Below are positions 1 through 9,538 of a stretch of 64,000 nt of DNA, in pieces. The position numbers and the translations under genes were made by a program. The notes under the pieces are model-generated. The model was not told the origin of the DNA and searched no databases. It saw only the letters and a program-made list of their open reading frames with translations. Numbering within the stretch: the stretch's first letter is position 1; each line of letters begins with the position of its first letter. The stretch covers positions 1-64,000 of the forward strand of contig NZ_FNEY01000023.1 of assembly GCF_900100305.1 (NCBI RefSeq). The letters run 5' to 3'. The DNA is from Paracidovorax citrulli (lineage in GTDB: Bacteria; Pseudomonadota; Gammaproteobacteria; Burkholderiales; Burkholderiaceae_C).

Positions 1-209
1 CCGCCGCCAGCAGGTCATGCCGCTGCCATAGCCCAGGGACTGCGGTAGGTCTTCCCAGGCGATGCCGGTGTGCAGCACGAACAGGATGCCATTGAAGGCC
101 GCCTCATCGCTCACGGTGCGCTTGCGCGCTCCGCCTTTGGCCGTACGAAGGCTGGGATGAAGGGTTGTAGCTGTCGCCGCAGTTCTTTGCTGACGGGTCT
201 TCTTGCCAT
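1..209 (-). pseudogene. IS5-family transposase, N-terminal part, frameshifted and cut by the window edge
   Basis: Reading leftwards from an ATG at 209, the frame gives MARRPVSKELRRQLQPF and then meets a stop at 111-113. A frame shifted by one base carries the rest of a transposase N-terminus (KGGARKRTVSDEAAFNGIL, then HTGIAWEDLPQSLGYGSG and MTCWRR), which is typical of IS5-family enzymes that open with a DUF4096 helical region before the DDE domain. The frame change falls near the CCAAAGG run at about 148-154. It could be a disabling mutation or, less likely, a programmed frameshift as used by some IS5 subgroups. The outer end of the element probably lies around 230-255 (GCACCGTCTGAGGCTTGTGC on the minus strand), but the second end is outside the window, so the inverted repeat cannot be confirmed. 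Confidence 0.75.
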
Positions 210-510
210 GAGGGCGCCAAGCATAACGGCTCTGCACAAGCCTCAGACGGTGCTGTTAGCCGCTCTTAAGCCGTAGGTCAAGTTTTCAAATAACTCAAGA
301 TCTACCCCCAATAAAGCCGCAGAGCTGAAAAGGATGGCGCTATCGTAAATGTAGCACCGTCTTTTGTCATTCGGGCTCGAATGTGATGTCTTATGAGACG
401 AGTCCCAGTCTCCCGCATTCCTACGAACACCTTTTCCAGCAATGGCTTTGCAGGCGCGCGCAGCCAGAGTTGAGGACTTCGCCGCAGGCCTGATCCACAT
501 CAGTTCGCCG
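210..510. other. Gene-poor stretch between the IS fragment and the effector cluster
   Basis: I find no convincing gene here. The first part probably contains the terminal repeat of the IS5-type element. The remainder reads as less GC-rich than the core genes further right and shows only short open frames with no recognisable product. It looks like decayed or newly acquired DNA between the insertion sequence and the type VI effector pair. Confidence 0.5.
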
Positions 511-753
511 TCATGAGGGCGACGCAGACCGAGCACTGCGCGCGCGCCGCCGATGCAGCGCATAGCCGACCAGCGCACCGACGAGTGCGGAAGCTGGGAG
601 CACCACGAACACAAACACGGCGGCCAGGATGTTGGACCGCTCTTCGCTCAGGGGATAGCCGGCGCCGAAGACGCGGCTGAACGCCGCAGAAGCAAGCACG
701 CCGAGAAGCACGCCCAGGATCACCCCGGCAATGATGTGGAGTATGGCTTTCAT
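511..753 (-). CDS. Small two-helix membrane protein, candidate immunity protein for the adjacent Tae4 effector
   Basis: An 80-residue protein starting MKAILHIIAGVILGV. It has a long hydrophobic segment at residues 3-26, a short polar stretch (GAGYPLSEERSN), a second hydrophobic segment at about 42-66 and a basic tail (HRRRARSARSASPS). The ATG overlaps the stop codon of the upstream amidase gene in an ATGA arrangement, so the two are very probably translated together. Type VI amidase effectors are normally encoded next to an immunity protein that acts in the periplasm. This product is not recognisably the known Tai4 fold, but its position and membrane topology make it the best candidate here. 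It might instead be an unrelated inner-membrane protein. The function is inferred from context only. Confidence 0.6.
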   Translation of the reverse strand: MKAILHIIAGVILGVLLGVLASAAFSRVFGAGYPLSEERSNILAAVFVFVVLPASALVGALVGYALHRRRARSARSASPS

Positions 754-1265
754 GCGAGTTGCCAGAACCATACCGCCTGGGCTTTTTCCATATCCGAAAC
801 GTCGCTCAGGATGCTGTGGATCCCGAAACTGCCAATGCGCGCATGGATGCGTAGCCACGAGCCGCGATCGGTTAGCCGGCTACCATTCCAAAGGTCGATG
901 TGGTCCCCCTGCATGCCAGGGCCCCAGTAGTTCTGGAAGAACACCAAACCGGTACGGTTTTTCATGCCGGCGCTGCCCTCCGCACGGCCGAATGCCTGTG
1001 CGCCAGTGAACTTTTCGATACTGATCGGCAGGCGCGTCCCGCCGGCCGCCACCCAATTGGCCACCTCTTGCGCTCGGATGGGGTATTTCGTGGCGCCTTG
1101 TTGCCAGGACCATGCGCCGCGGAACGTGCGGAAGTCCACGCCGGTACGCATGAGCGCGGCGGAGAAGTTGATGGCACATTGGTTTTCGTAGGCTGCTTTG
1201 TCCAGCAGTGGCGCATCGCCTCGCACATTGGGATGGTTTTTCCAGATGTCTTGGAAGTTTGGCAT
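750..1265 (-). CDS. tae4: Type VI secretion amidase effector, Tae4 family
   Basis: A 171-residue protein without a signal peptide, the usual size for Tae4 enzymes, which are NlpC/P60-like amidases that cut peptide cross-links in the peptidoglycan of rival bacteria after delivery by a type VI secretion system. The family hallmarks are visible: an N-terminal NFQDIWKNHP segment, the catalytic cysteine in ENQCAINFS (Cys30), the catalytic histidine in GDHIDLWNG (His122), and the C-terminal DVSDMEKAQAVWFWQL block. I chose the ATG at 1265 because the family homology begins there; the frame stays open further upstream, but that part looks non-coding. No VgrG, PAAR or other secretion gene lies nearby, so this is probably an orphan effector island. 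Confidence 0.88.
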   Translation of the reverse strand: MPNFQDIWKNHPNVRGDAPLLDKAAYENQCAINFSAALMRTGVDFRTFRGAWSWQQGATKYPIRAQEVANWVAAGGTRLPISIEKFTGAQAFGRAEGSAGMKNRTGLVFFQNYWGPGMQGDHIDLWNGSRLTDRGSWLRIHARIGSFGIHSILSDVSDMEKAQAVWFWQLA

Positions 1266-1608
1266 TTGCTTGTCTGCGGAATGAGCAAAAGGCGTGGAGC
1301 ATGACCTTTGCGATGGGCTGGCCTCCCGCCAGCACTCGGTATTACCGCGGTCATTCCTTACCAAATTCTTACGCAGCAGACTGTGAATTGTTGGGTTTGG
1401 AAACAGCGCAGAAGCTTGCGACTTTCCACCCTTCGGCATGCGCCACTCCCTGCCCGCAAGTCTGTCCACCCATCACGGCAGCCTTTCGAGGCGTTTTTAC
1501 GGCAAGAAATCCTTTCCGACATACAGCCTTCGCCCATGAAAAAAGCCCGCCATGAAGGCGGGCCCGGATGCCCCCGGAGCCGGCGATGCCGGCACCGGCA
1601 CGCACACC
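1266..1608. other. Intergenic region upstream of the Tae4 gene and downstream of the KGG-protein gene
   Basis: About 340 bases without a credible gene. The part nearest 1266 must hold the promoter of the effector pair, and the part nearest 1608 holds the terminator listed separately. Short open frames on both strands lack family resemblance and codon bias. Confidence 0.5.
1538..1563 (-). terminator. Rho-independent terminator of the KGG-protein gene
   Basis: On the minus strand a GCCCGCC / GGCGGGC stem of seven base pairs with a five-base loop is followed by a run of six T. It lies about 45 bases after the stop codon of the KGG-protein gene. Confidence 0.85.
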
Positions 1609-1893
1609 TCAGGACGAGGCAGCGCCTGCGCTAGCGCCAGCGCCGCTGGATGCCGCGGACTTGCGATGGCTCTTGCGGCCAGCCTCGCGGGCTTCTTCCG
1701 ACGTGAACTGGTGGGCGTTGCCGCTGGCGTGGGCCGCGCGCCCGCCCAGGGACGCGATCTCGCGCTGGCGGGCCGGGTCCATGCCCGCGAACCCCCGCCG
1801 GGCCGGACCGGCACGGCGGGCTCCCTGCTTCAGCGCCTCTTCCGCCTGTGCTTGCTTGCCCGTGTCGCGTTCGTTCGTTGGGTCATTGGCCAT
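1609..1893 (-). CDS. KGG-repeat (YciG-like) stress protein
   Basis: A 94-residue, very hydrophilic protein with the repeat unit GFAGMDPARQREIASLGG followed by a related AREAGRKSH unit. This resembles the KGG / stress-induced motif of YciG-type proteins, in which short blocks such as GFAxMDPxKqReIAskGG recur. Members are small cytoplasmic proteins linked to general stress or stationary phase, and their biochemical role is unknown. The N-terminus is acidic and polar and the C-terminus is low in complexity (Ala, Gly, Ser). The gene stands alone on the minus strand with its own terminator. It ends about 45 bases before that terminator, and the next gene upstream has a separate terminator, so it is monocistronic. 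Confidence 0.8.
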   Translation of the reverse strand: MANDPTNERDTGKQAQAEEALKQGARRAGPARRGFAGMDPARQREIASLGGRAAHASGNAHQFTSEEAREAGRKSHRKSAASSGAGASAGAASS

Positions 1894-2014
1894 GTACCGC
1901 TCCTCTCAACAAAATGGAAATGGATGGAATTTGCAGTCCGGCGCCGCAGCGGCCGGGCCTACGCAATGACTCAGGGCAATCGGCATGCCCGACGGTGCGG
2001 GCGCCGCACCCGGC

Positions 2015-2044
2015 AAAAAAAGAGCCCGCCTTGGTGGCGGGCTC
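2015..2044 (-). terminator. Rho-independent terminator of the sigma-54 response-regulator gene
   Basis: A nine-base-pair GAGCCCGCC / GGCGGGCTC stem with a five-base loop is followed on the minus strand by seven T. It is about 90 bases after the stop of the response-regulator gene. Confidence 0.85.
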
Positions 2045-2133
2045 AAGAGGGGCGCGCCTGGCGGGGCGGCCAGGCAAAAGATACAGGGCAATCGGCGTGC
2101 CCTGAAGGCCGGGACCGGTCGCGACCTGCGCGT

Positions 2134-3555
<1,422 letters not shown>

Positions 3556-3631
3556 GAGTCCTCCAGATGCTTGCCGCAGTGCGGCCGTCCGTGCACCGCG
3601 CCAATACAGATGCGTGTGGACTCTGCACCCG

Positions 3632-6600
3632 TCAAGGCATGCGGTCCATTGCGTTTTGTAATTGTTCCATCGTGATCGGTTTGACAAGGTACTCGTCAAA
3701 ACCGGCTTTCCGCGCCTTGGAAATGTCCTGCGCCTGGCCGTAGCCCGACACGGCCACCATCCGGCCGGCATAACCTGCCGCGCGTGCGCGCAGCGCGACC
3801 TCGTACCCGTCCACTCCCGGCAGCCCGATATCGACGATGGCCACGTCGGGCCGCTCCGCGATGATCAGGACCAGCCCGTCGAGCCCGTCCTCGGCCGTGC
3901 GGACCGTGTGCCCCCTGCCGAGCAGGTAGGCATTCACGGAGCGCAGCATGTCCGCATTGTCCTCCACCACGACGATCCGCCGCGACGGGCCGCGCGGGCG
4001 CCCGGCCACGGCATCCGATGGCGCGGCGGCAGCGCTGCCGGGCGCCACGCGCGGCCAGCGCACCGTGAACACGGTTCCTTCTGCGGAGGTCGCGACGTCG
4101 ATGGTGCCGCCGTGCTGCTCCACCAGGTGCTGCACCAGCGTCAGGCCCACCCCGAGCCCGCCGTCCTGCCGGTCCAGCATGCGCTCGCCCTGGCGGAACA
4201 GATCGAAGATGTGCGGCAGCAGATCCTCGTCGATGCCGTCCCCTCCGTCCGCCACGCTCAGCACGGCCTCGTCGCCGGAGCAGGCCACGCTCACGTCGAT
4301 GCTGCGGCCCTCGGGCGTGTACTTGATGGCGTTCTGCAGCAGGTTCACGATCACCTGCTCGATGCGCGTCGCGTCGCCGTTGATCCACGCCGGCTGCAGG
4401 TCGAACGTCCAGGCGTGACGCTGCATCGTGCCGCCGACGTACAGCGACTCGCGCACGCTGCGCACCCGCTCGGCCAGGTCGGTGGGCCGGCGCGCGAGCA
4501 CGGCGCTGCCGCGCAGCACGCGGCTGACGTCCAGCAGGTCGCGCATCATGCTGGCCAGGTGCTGGGTCTGCCGCTGGATGATGCCCAGGGCCTGGCTGGT
4601 CGTCTCGGCCCCGCCCGCACCGGTGGAAAGCACGTCGGACGCCGCCGCGATGGCCGCCAGCGGATTGCGCAGCTCATGGCTCAACATGGTCAGGAACTCG
4701 TCCTTGGCACGGCTGGCCGCTTCCGCCTGCCGGCGTGCCGCCTGCTCCTGCTCGGACTGCAGCGCGCGTCGGCGCTCCGCGTTCTTCTGCTCGGTGACGT
4801 CCACCGTGATACCCACGACCTGTTCCGGGCGCCCGCCGGTCCCGTAGCGCAGCAGCAGCCGGCTGGACAGCCAGCGGGGCGCCTCGTCGGGCGCGGCGGC
4901 GATGCGGTATTCCAGTTGCGCCCTGGCGCTGCGGGTGCGCAGGGCCCGGGCCAGGGATCGCCGCAGCCTCGCGCGATCGTCCGCATGCACGAGGGCGCTC
5001 CAGGCCCTGAGCCCCGGGGGCGGCGCCCTGCCATCCGGCGGAGGGGCCGCGGGATCGCGCCCGAAAAGCCCCTCCTGCCCCGCGGTCCAGACGAGTTCCG
5101 ACGGGCGGAAACGGTACTCGAAGAATCCCACGTAGCCCGCCTCGCAGGCCAGGTCGATCAGGCTCTGCTTTTCCTGCCGCTTGCGGTCCGCGGCCAGCCA
5201 GAGCGCCATCACCTGCAGCAGTTCGGTGATGTCCGTCACCGCGCTCAGGGCGCCGCGCGGCCTTCCCTGCTCGTCGAGCAGCGGCACGGCGCTCGCCACG
5301 ACCGACATGGGTGCGCGCCCCGGCACGCGGATCTCCAGCTCCATGGGCCCGACGGGCTGCGCCAGGCGGCATGCCAGCATCAAGGGCTGCTCCTCAGGCG
5401 CGAGTTCCTTTCCGCCGCGAAAGATCCGGGCCGGCGTCTCCCGGCTATCCTCGTCATCCGCCACGCCCAACAGGCCCCGCATCACGGGATTGAGCACCAC
5501 ATGGCCGCAATGCGCCCCATCGGCGAATGCCAGCCCGATGGGCGTGTTCTCGAACAGGGCCTCGAATTCCGCGGCCTTGGCCTGCAGCCGCTGCCGCGTG
5601 GTGGCATCGCGCCGCTGCGCGGTCCAGAGCGCATCGCGCAGCAGGGCGATCTCCCGCACGGGAATGCGCATGGAAGGCGGCAGGCGCTGGGCCCGCGCCA
5701 GCATCTGCAGCGGCTGGGCGATGCGCCATGCCAGCAGGAACGCCAGCGCCACGCCCAGCACCAGGCAGGCTCCCATGGTGGCGATCGCGGACAGCACGGT
5801 GGCGCGCTCCGCCGCCTCGATGGGCACCGCGGGCGCGCCCACGCTCACCTGCCAGCCGTAATGCGCGACGGGCCGCCATGCGGCCACCGCGGGCTCGGCG
5901 ATGCCGTCATCGCCCATGCGGGCCTGCACGCGGTCCACCCCCGTGGGCAGGAGCTGCCGGCCACGGGCCAGATGGCCCGCCGCGGCCACGACGTTCTGGC
6001 GGGCATCCACCAGCGCGATGAAGCCCCCCTCCGGCGGGGCGGAAGTGGACAGCAGCCGCTGCCATGCGTGCGCATCCATGCGCGCGCCGAGCACATGGCC
6101 ATCCGCGCCCGCGAGGCGCACCGGCACGACCAGCGCCACCTCGGCCCGGGCGGAGTCCACGGGGGCGGACTCCGAAAGCGCCGCGCGTTGCTCCGACGAG
6201 GCTTTGCGCGCCAGCGCCTCGATGGCCGCGTCCTGCGCAGGATCGCCCTCAGGCCGGGCGGTGTCGAACACGATGCGTCCGTCGGCCGTCGCGAGGAACA
6301 CGCTGTGCCACTGGGGCTTCATGGGCGGCCGCTGGCGCAGCCAGCGCTCGAGCGCGGAGGGCTGGCCGGACCGCAGCGCATCCGTGCGCTCCAGCGCCAG
6401 CAGCGCATCGACTGTGGAGGCCATGTCCAGCGTCACGGTCTGCGCCAGTCCGGCCGCGCTGTGGCCCAGCACGGACTGCAGGCGGCTGCGCGCCTGCACG
6501 AGGTCCGCCGAAACCTTGTAGGTCAGCAGCAGGGCGATGGGCAGCGTCGCGGCCAGGATCATCGCCACCAGATAGGTCCGCAGCGACGCGGAGGGCCAGG

Positions 6601-6718
6601 CACGCTCGGACCAGCCGGGCAGCCCCCGGGTCCGTCCGGAGTCCCTCCGCGCTTCCATGATGTCCGCATCCACGTCGGGGCCGGAGGGCGGAAGCGATGA
6701 TTCGGTGTGTTGGGCCAT
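3632..6718 (-). CDS. Hybrid sensor histidine kinase with periplasmic sensor, PAS domains and C-terminal receiver
   Basis: A 1028-residue inner-membrane kinase. A membrane segment at about 50-70 and another at about 300-325 (MGACLVLGVALAFLLAW) enclose a periplasmic sensor domain of some 230 residues. PAS-like regions follow, then a HisKA domain with the phospho-acceptor His681 in MLSHELRNP, an ATPase domain (DGGDGIDEDLLPHIFDLF and GLGVGLTLVQHLVEQHGG) and a receiver with Asp963 in VDIGLPGVDG. The ATG at 6718 was preferred to upstream in-frame alternatives because the leader before it is cysteine-rich and shows no homology. The C-terminal receiver suggests an internal relay, or that phosphate is passed to the response regulator encoded 76 bases downstream. 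The ligand is unknown. Confidence 0.9.
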   Translation of the reverse strand: MAQHTESSLPPSGPDVDADIMEARRDSGRTRGLPGWSERAWPSASLRTYLVAMILAATLPIALLLTYKVSADLVQARSRLQSVLGHSAAGLAQTVTLDMASTVDALLALERTDALRSGQPSALERWLRQRPPMKPQWHSVFLATADGRIVFDTARPEGDPAQDAAIEALARKASSEQRAALSESAPVDSARAEVALVVPVRLAGADGHVLGARMDAHAWQRLLSTSAPPEGGFIALVDARQNVVAAAGHLARGRQLLPTGVDRVQARMGDDGIAEPAVAAWRPVAHYGWQVSVGAPAVPIEAAERATVLSAIATMGACLVLGVALAFLLAWRIAQPLQMLARAQRLPPSMRIPVREIALLRDALWTAQRRDATTRQRLQAKAAEFEALFENTPIGLAFADGAHCGHVVLNPVMRGLLGVADDEDSRETPARIFRGGKELAPEEQPLMLACRLAQPVGPMELEIRVPGRAPMSVVASAVPLLDEQGRPRGALSAVTDITELLQVMALWLAADRKRQEKQSLIDLACEAGYVGFFEYRFRPSELVWTAGQEGLFGRDPAAPPPDGRAPPPGLRAWSALVHADDRARLRRSLARALRTRSARAQLEYRIAAAPDEAPRWLSSRLLLRYGTGGRPEQVVGITVDVTEQKNAERRRALQSEQEQAARRQAEAASRAKDEFLTMLSHELRNPLAAIAAASDVLSTGAGGAETTSQALGIIQRQTQHLASMMRDLLDVSRVLRGSAVLARRPTDLAERVRSVRESLYVGGTMQRHAWTFDLQPAWINGDATRIEQVIVNLLQNAIKYTPEGRSIDVSVACSGDEAVLSVADGGDGIDEDLLPHIFDLFRQGERMLDRQDGGLGVGLTLVQHLVEQHGGTIDVATSAEGTVFTVRWPRVAPGSAAAAPSDAVAGRPRGPSRRIVVVEDNADMLRSVNAYLLGRGHTVRTAEDGLDGLVLIIAERPDVAIVDIGLPGVDGYEVALRARAAGYAGRMVAVSGYGQAQDISKARKAGFDEYLVKPITMEQLQNAMDRMP

Positions 6719-6971
6719 GCAATAGTTTCCGCAATTAATACCGTCCCGCAGCAGCGTCCGGCGCCAGGACGGCGCGTTCACCGCATCTGCGCAACCGCAT
6801 TGCAATCCGCGCTCCCCGCCGGCCGTCCACAGTTACAGGAGTTCGCTTGGCGGTCTGCCGGATTGTTGCAAAGGTATCCATACGTACACTGTCGGACAAA
6901 GGCGGCATGGTGTTTGCACGAAGCATTGGAAGGCCACACATGGCTGGCCTGCCCGAGGAACCTTTCGTCCG

Positions 6972-8378
6972 ATGCCGACACTCGCTCTTGGAGCCCGACA
7001 GACCCAGACCCCGCACCTTTCGCCCCGCCTCCAGAAGGCTGTGCAATTGCTGCAGATGCCGACGGCGGAGTTCATCCAGAGCGTGATGGCTGCCGTGGAC
7101 GAGAACCCGTTCCTCGAGGAAGACGAGGCGGCGGCACCTGCTGCCCCCGGCCCGGAAGAGGGGCCGGCCTGGACCGCGGCACCGGGCTCCCGGTCGCCCC
7201 AGGCCGGCAGCGGCGACGGCCTGTCCATGCTGGACCGCGAACCGGCGACGGCCACGCTGCAGGAACACCTGCACTCGCAGTTGCGCCTGCTGCGCCTGCC
7301 CGACCGCGCCTTTCTCCTGGCGAGCCTGGTGGTCGAAGAGTTGTCCGATGACGGCTACCTGCTGGCCTCCCTGGACTCCCTCTGCAGGGACTACGGCGTG
7401 GAGCCGGAGGCCACGGCCGAGGAGCTGGACGCCGCGCTGCGCACCGTGCAGTCCCTGGAGCCCGCGGGCGTGGGTGCGCGCGACCTGCAGGAATGCCTGC
7501 GCCTGCAGCTGCCCGCAGTCGCCTGCCCGCTGCAGCGTGCGCTGTGCGATGCGGTACTGGCCAGGGCGGCGGAAGGGTCCGGGCCGCAGGCCATGCGGCA
7601 GCTGGCGGCACGCCTGGATGTACCCGCGCATGCCGTGCGCGAGGCAATGGAGCGGCTGCGGCACCTCGACCCCCACCCGGGATGGCGGCACGGGTCCCAG
7701 CCGGTGCAGTACATCATGCCCGATGTCATCGCGCACAAGGCCCGCGGGCAGTGGACCGTCTCGCTGAACGAGGCCGTCATGCCGCGCGTGCGCATCCATC
7801 GCCAGTACCAGCAGTTGCTTCAGTCGCCGGCCGATGCGCCGGACGGGCCGGCGCCCGCTCCGGAAGACACCGGAGCGCGCAACGCGCACCGCGATCTGGC
7901 GGCGCAACTGGCCGAGGCGCGCTGGACCGTCCGCCATGTGCAGCAGCGCTTTTCCACCGTGCTGGATGTCGCCAGGGCGATCCTGCGCCGGCAGCCCCAC
8001 TTCCTGGAATACGGCCCCATCGGCATGCGACCGCTGGCGCTCAAGGACATCGCGGAAGAATTGGGGGTGCATGTCTCCACCGTATCGCGGGTGACGAACA
8101 ACAAGTACCTGCAGACGCCGTTCGGCTTGTTCGAACTGAAGTACTTCTTCTCCCGCGCCATGACCACGCCGGCAGGGCGGGACAGTTCGCCCACCGCCAT
8201 CCGCGGGCTCGTGCAGGAAATCCTGGCGGCGGACGACGGCCAGCGGCCGCTCTCCGACGTGGACATCGCACGGCAGCTCGAGCGCCAGGGTATCCGCATC
8301 GCGCGCCGCACGGTGACCAAGTACCGGCAGCAACTGCGCATTCCGCCCGCAGAGCAGCGTGCCGCGGCGCGTCCCTGA
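6972..8378 (+). CDS. rpoN: RNA polymerase sigma-54 factor
   Basis: A 468-residue sigma-54 protein, which directs RNA polymerase to -24/-12 promoters that need an AAA+ activator. The N-terminal activator-contact region is present (LSPRLQKAVQLLQMP, ENPFLEEDE), followed by an acidic linker, the core-binding region, the helix-turn-helix (LKDIAEELGVHVSTVSR) and the RpoN box ARRTVTKYR at 444-452, with Thr in place of the usual Ala. It is slightly shorter than many beta-proteobacterial RpoN proteins. The main housekeeping rpoN is usually found with lptA/lptB, hpf and ptsN genes. None of these is here; instead the gene diverges from a sigma-54 activator and its kinase. It may be a second, dedicated copy. 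A GAGGAA sequence 11 bases upstream supports the chosen ATG. Confidence 0.9.
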   Translation: MPTLALGARQTQTPHLSPRLQKAVQLLQMPTAEFIQSVMAAVDENPFLEEDEAAAPAAPGPEEGPAWTAAPGSRSPQAGSGDGLSMLDREPATATLQEHLHSQLRLLRLPDRAFLLASLVVEELSDDGYLLASLDSLCRDYGVEPEATAEELDAALRTVQSLEPAGVGARDLQECLRLQLPAVACPLQRALCDAVLARAAEGSGPQAMRQLAARLDVPAHAVREAMERLRHLDPHPGWRHGSQPVQYIMPDVIAHKARGQWTVSLNEAVMPRVRIHRQYQQLLQSPADAPDGPAPAPEDTGARNAHRDLAAQLAEARWTVRHVQQRFSTVLDVARAILRRQPHFLEYGPIGMRPLALKDIAEELGVHVSTVSRVTNNKYLQTPFGLFELKYFFSRAMTTPAGRDSSPTAIRGLVQEILAADDGQRPLSDVDIARQLERQGIRIARRTVTKYRQQLRIPPAEQRAAARP

Positions 8379-8447
8379 AGCTGCAGGCGCCTCCGCGGCC
8401 GCAAGGGGCCCCCGGCAGCGGGGACGGCCCATAATCACCGGCGCACC

Positions 8448-8834
8448 ATGCCGTTCCTCCGCAGCGCCCTCGCCGTCCGCCGATTCGTGCTCGCCTGCTT
8501 TCTGTGGGCGATCGCCGCGTCGGGCGCGTCCCCGCTGGTGCTCTCCGCCGCCCCCCTGGACCGCATCTGCTCGGCGGACGGCTCCGCGCGATGGGTCACC
8601 GTGCCCGCGGCGGCCCCTGGCGAGCCGGCACCGCAACCGCACGCCCATGCGCTGGATTGCCCCGCATGCCTGCCCACGGGACTGCCCCCGCCCACGGTGG
8701 TGGCCGGTGCATTCCAGCACGACTTCCTGCCCGCGGCACGCCCCGCCGGCCGGCAGAACCCGCATCCCGCCTGCCCTGCCGCCGGACATCTGCCGGCCAG
8801 GGGGCCGCCTGGATGCATGCGCTCCGGAGCCTGA
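8448..8834 (+). CDS. DUF2946-like secreted or membrane protein, probably copper-related
   Basis: A 128-residue protein with a hydrophobic N-terminal segment (RFVLACFLWAIAASGAS) that could be a signal peptide or membrane anchor. It has the HALDCPACLP motif typical of DUF2946 proteins, and a proline-rich tail. DUF2946 proteins often sit beside copper-handling genes, and here the next gene encodes a PCu(A)C periplasmic copper chaperone 75 bases downstream on the same strand. A role in copper uptake or delivery is inferred from this neighbour and from the Cys/His pattern. The low-complexity C-terminus is poorly conserved in character and gives no further clue. Confidence 0.65.
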   Translation: MPFLRSALAVRRFVLACFLWAIAASGASPLVLSAAPLDRICSADGSARWVTVPAAAPGEPAPQPHAHALDCPACLPTGLPPPTVVAGAFQHDFLPAARPAGRQNPHPACPAAGHLPARGPPGCMRSGA

Positions 8835-8909
8835 CGCGCTCCAGCCCCCCTGCCCTGCAGGCTTCCCATCCGGGCGCTGCGCTGCGCCCCCTCTGAACGG
8901 ACATCATCC

Positions 8910-9413
8910 ATGAAACGCATTCTTTCCTCTTCCCTGATCGCCATCGCCACCCTGTCCAGCCTGTCCGCGCACGGCCAGACCGCCACCGTCCAGGACGCCT
9001 GGGTCCGGGCCACCGTGCCCCAGCAAAAGGCGACCGGCGCCTTCATGAAGATCACCGCCGCCAGGCCGATGAAGCTCGTCGGCGTGAAGTCCCCCGCGGC
9101 CCCCGTGGCGGAAATCCACGAAATGCGGCTGCAGGACAACGTCATGAAAATGCGGCCCGTGGACAAGCTCGACCTTCCGGCGGGCCAGGCCGTGGAACTC
9201 AAGCCCGGCGGCTACCACGTCATGCTCATGGACCTGGCCAAGCCGGTGAAGGCGGGCGATACCGTGCCCCTGCAGCTCGTGCTGGAAGGCCCGGACGGCC
9301 AGCGCCAGACGGTGGACGTGCAGGCTCCCGTGCGCGCCCTGGGCACGACCGGGAACAATGCCCCGGCGCAGGACGCCCCCGCCCATGCGGGCCATGGCGC
9401 GCACCAGCACTGA
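8910..9413 (+). CDS. PCu(A)C periplasmic copper chaperone
   Basis: A 167-residue exported protein with a signal peptide at residues 1-22 (cleavage near SAHGQ). It has the complete copper(I) motif H-x-M-x(8)-M-x(21)-H-x-M: His70, Met72, Met81, His103 and Met105. Proteins of this family carry Cu(I) in the periplasm and help load the CuA or CuB site of cytochrome c oxidase, together with Sco1-like proteins. The C-terminus has a histidine-rich tail (HAGHGAHQH) that could bind further metal. It follows the DUF2946 gene and is probably co-transcribed with it. No oxidase or Sco gene is in the window. Confidence 0.9.
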   Translation: MKRILSSSLIAIATLSSLSAHGQTATVQDAWVRATVPQQKATGAFMKITAARPMKLVGVKSPAAPVAEIHEMRLQDNVMKMRPVDKLDLPAGQAVELKPGGYHVMLMDLAKPVKAGDTVPLQLVLEGPDGQRQTVDVQAPVRALGTTGNNAPAQDAPAHAGHGAHQH

Positions 9414-9538
9414 CGCCCGGGAGACGCAGGCCGGCCCCGGGCCTGCGGCGGCGCCCCGATAATGGAAATCGCCCGCCTGCCGGTGCTCCGCACCGTGCGC
9501 GGGCCGGCCCGACAGCCCCCATCCCCCCTGCTTCCGCC

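Noticed and set aside
243-614. A 123-codon minus-strand frame left of the small membrane protein gene
   Set aside because: It overlaps the end of the membrane protein gene out of frame and encodes no recognisable domain.
3662-6700. A 1012-codon plus-strand open frame opposite the histidine kinase
   Set aside because: It is the exact antisense of the kinase gene; it has no family resemblance and is explained by codon bias.
6840-6900. Possible -24/-12 sigma-54 promoter upstream of rpoN
   Set aside because: GG and GC elements occur but not with the required ten-base spacing, so autogenous sigma-54 control is not supported.
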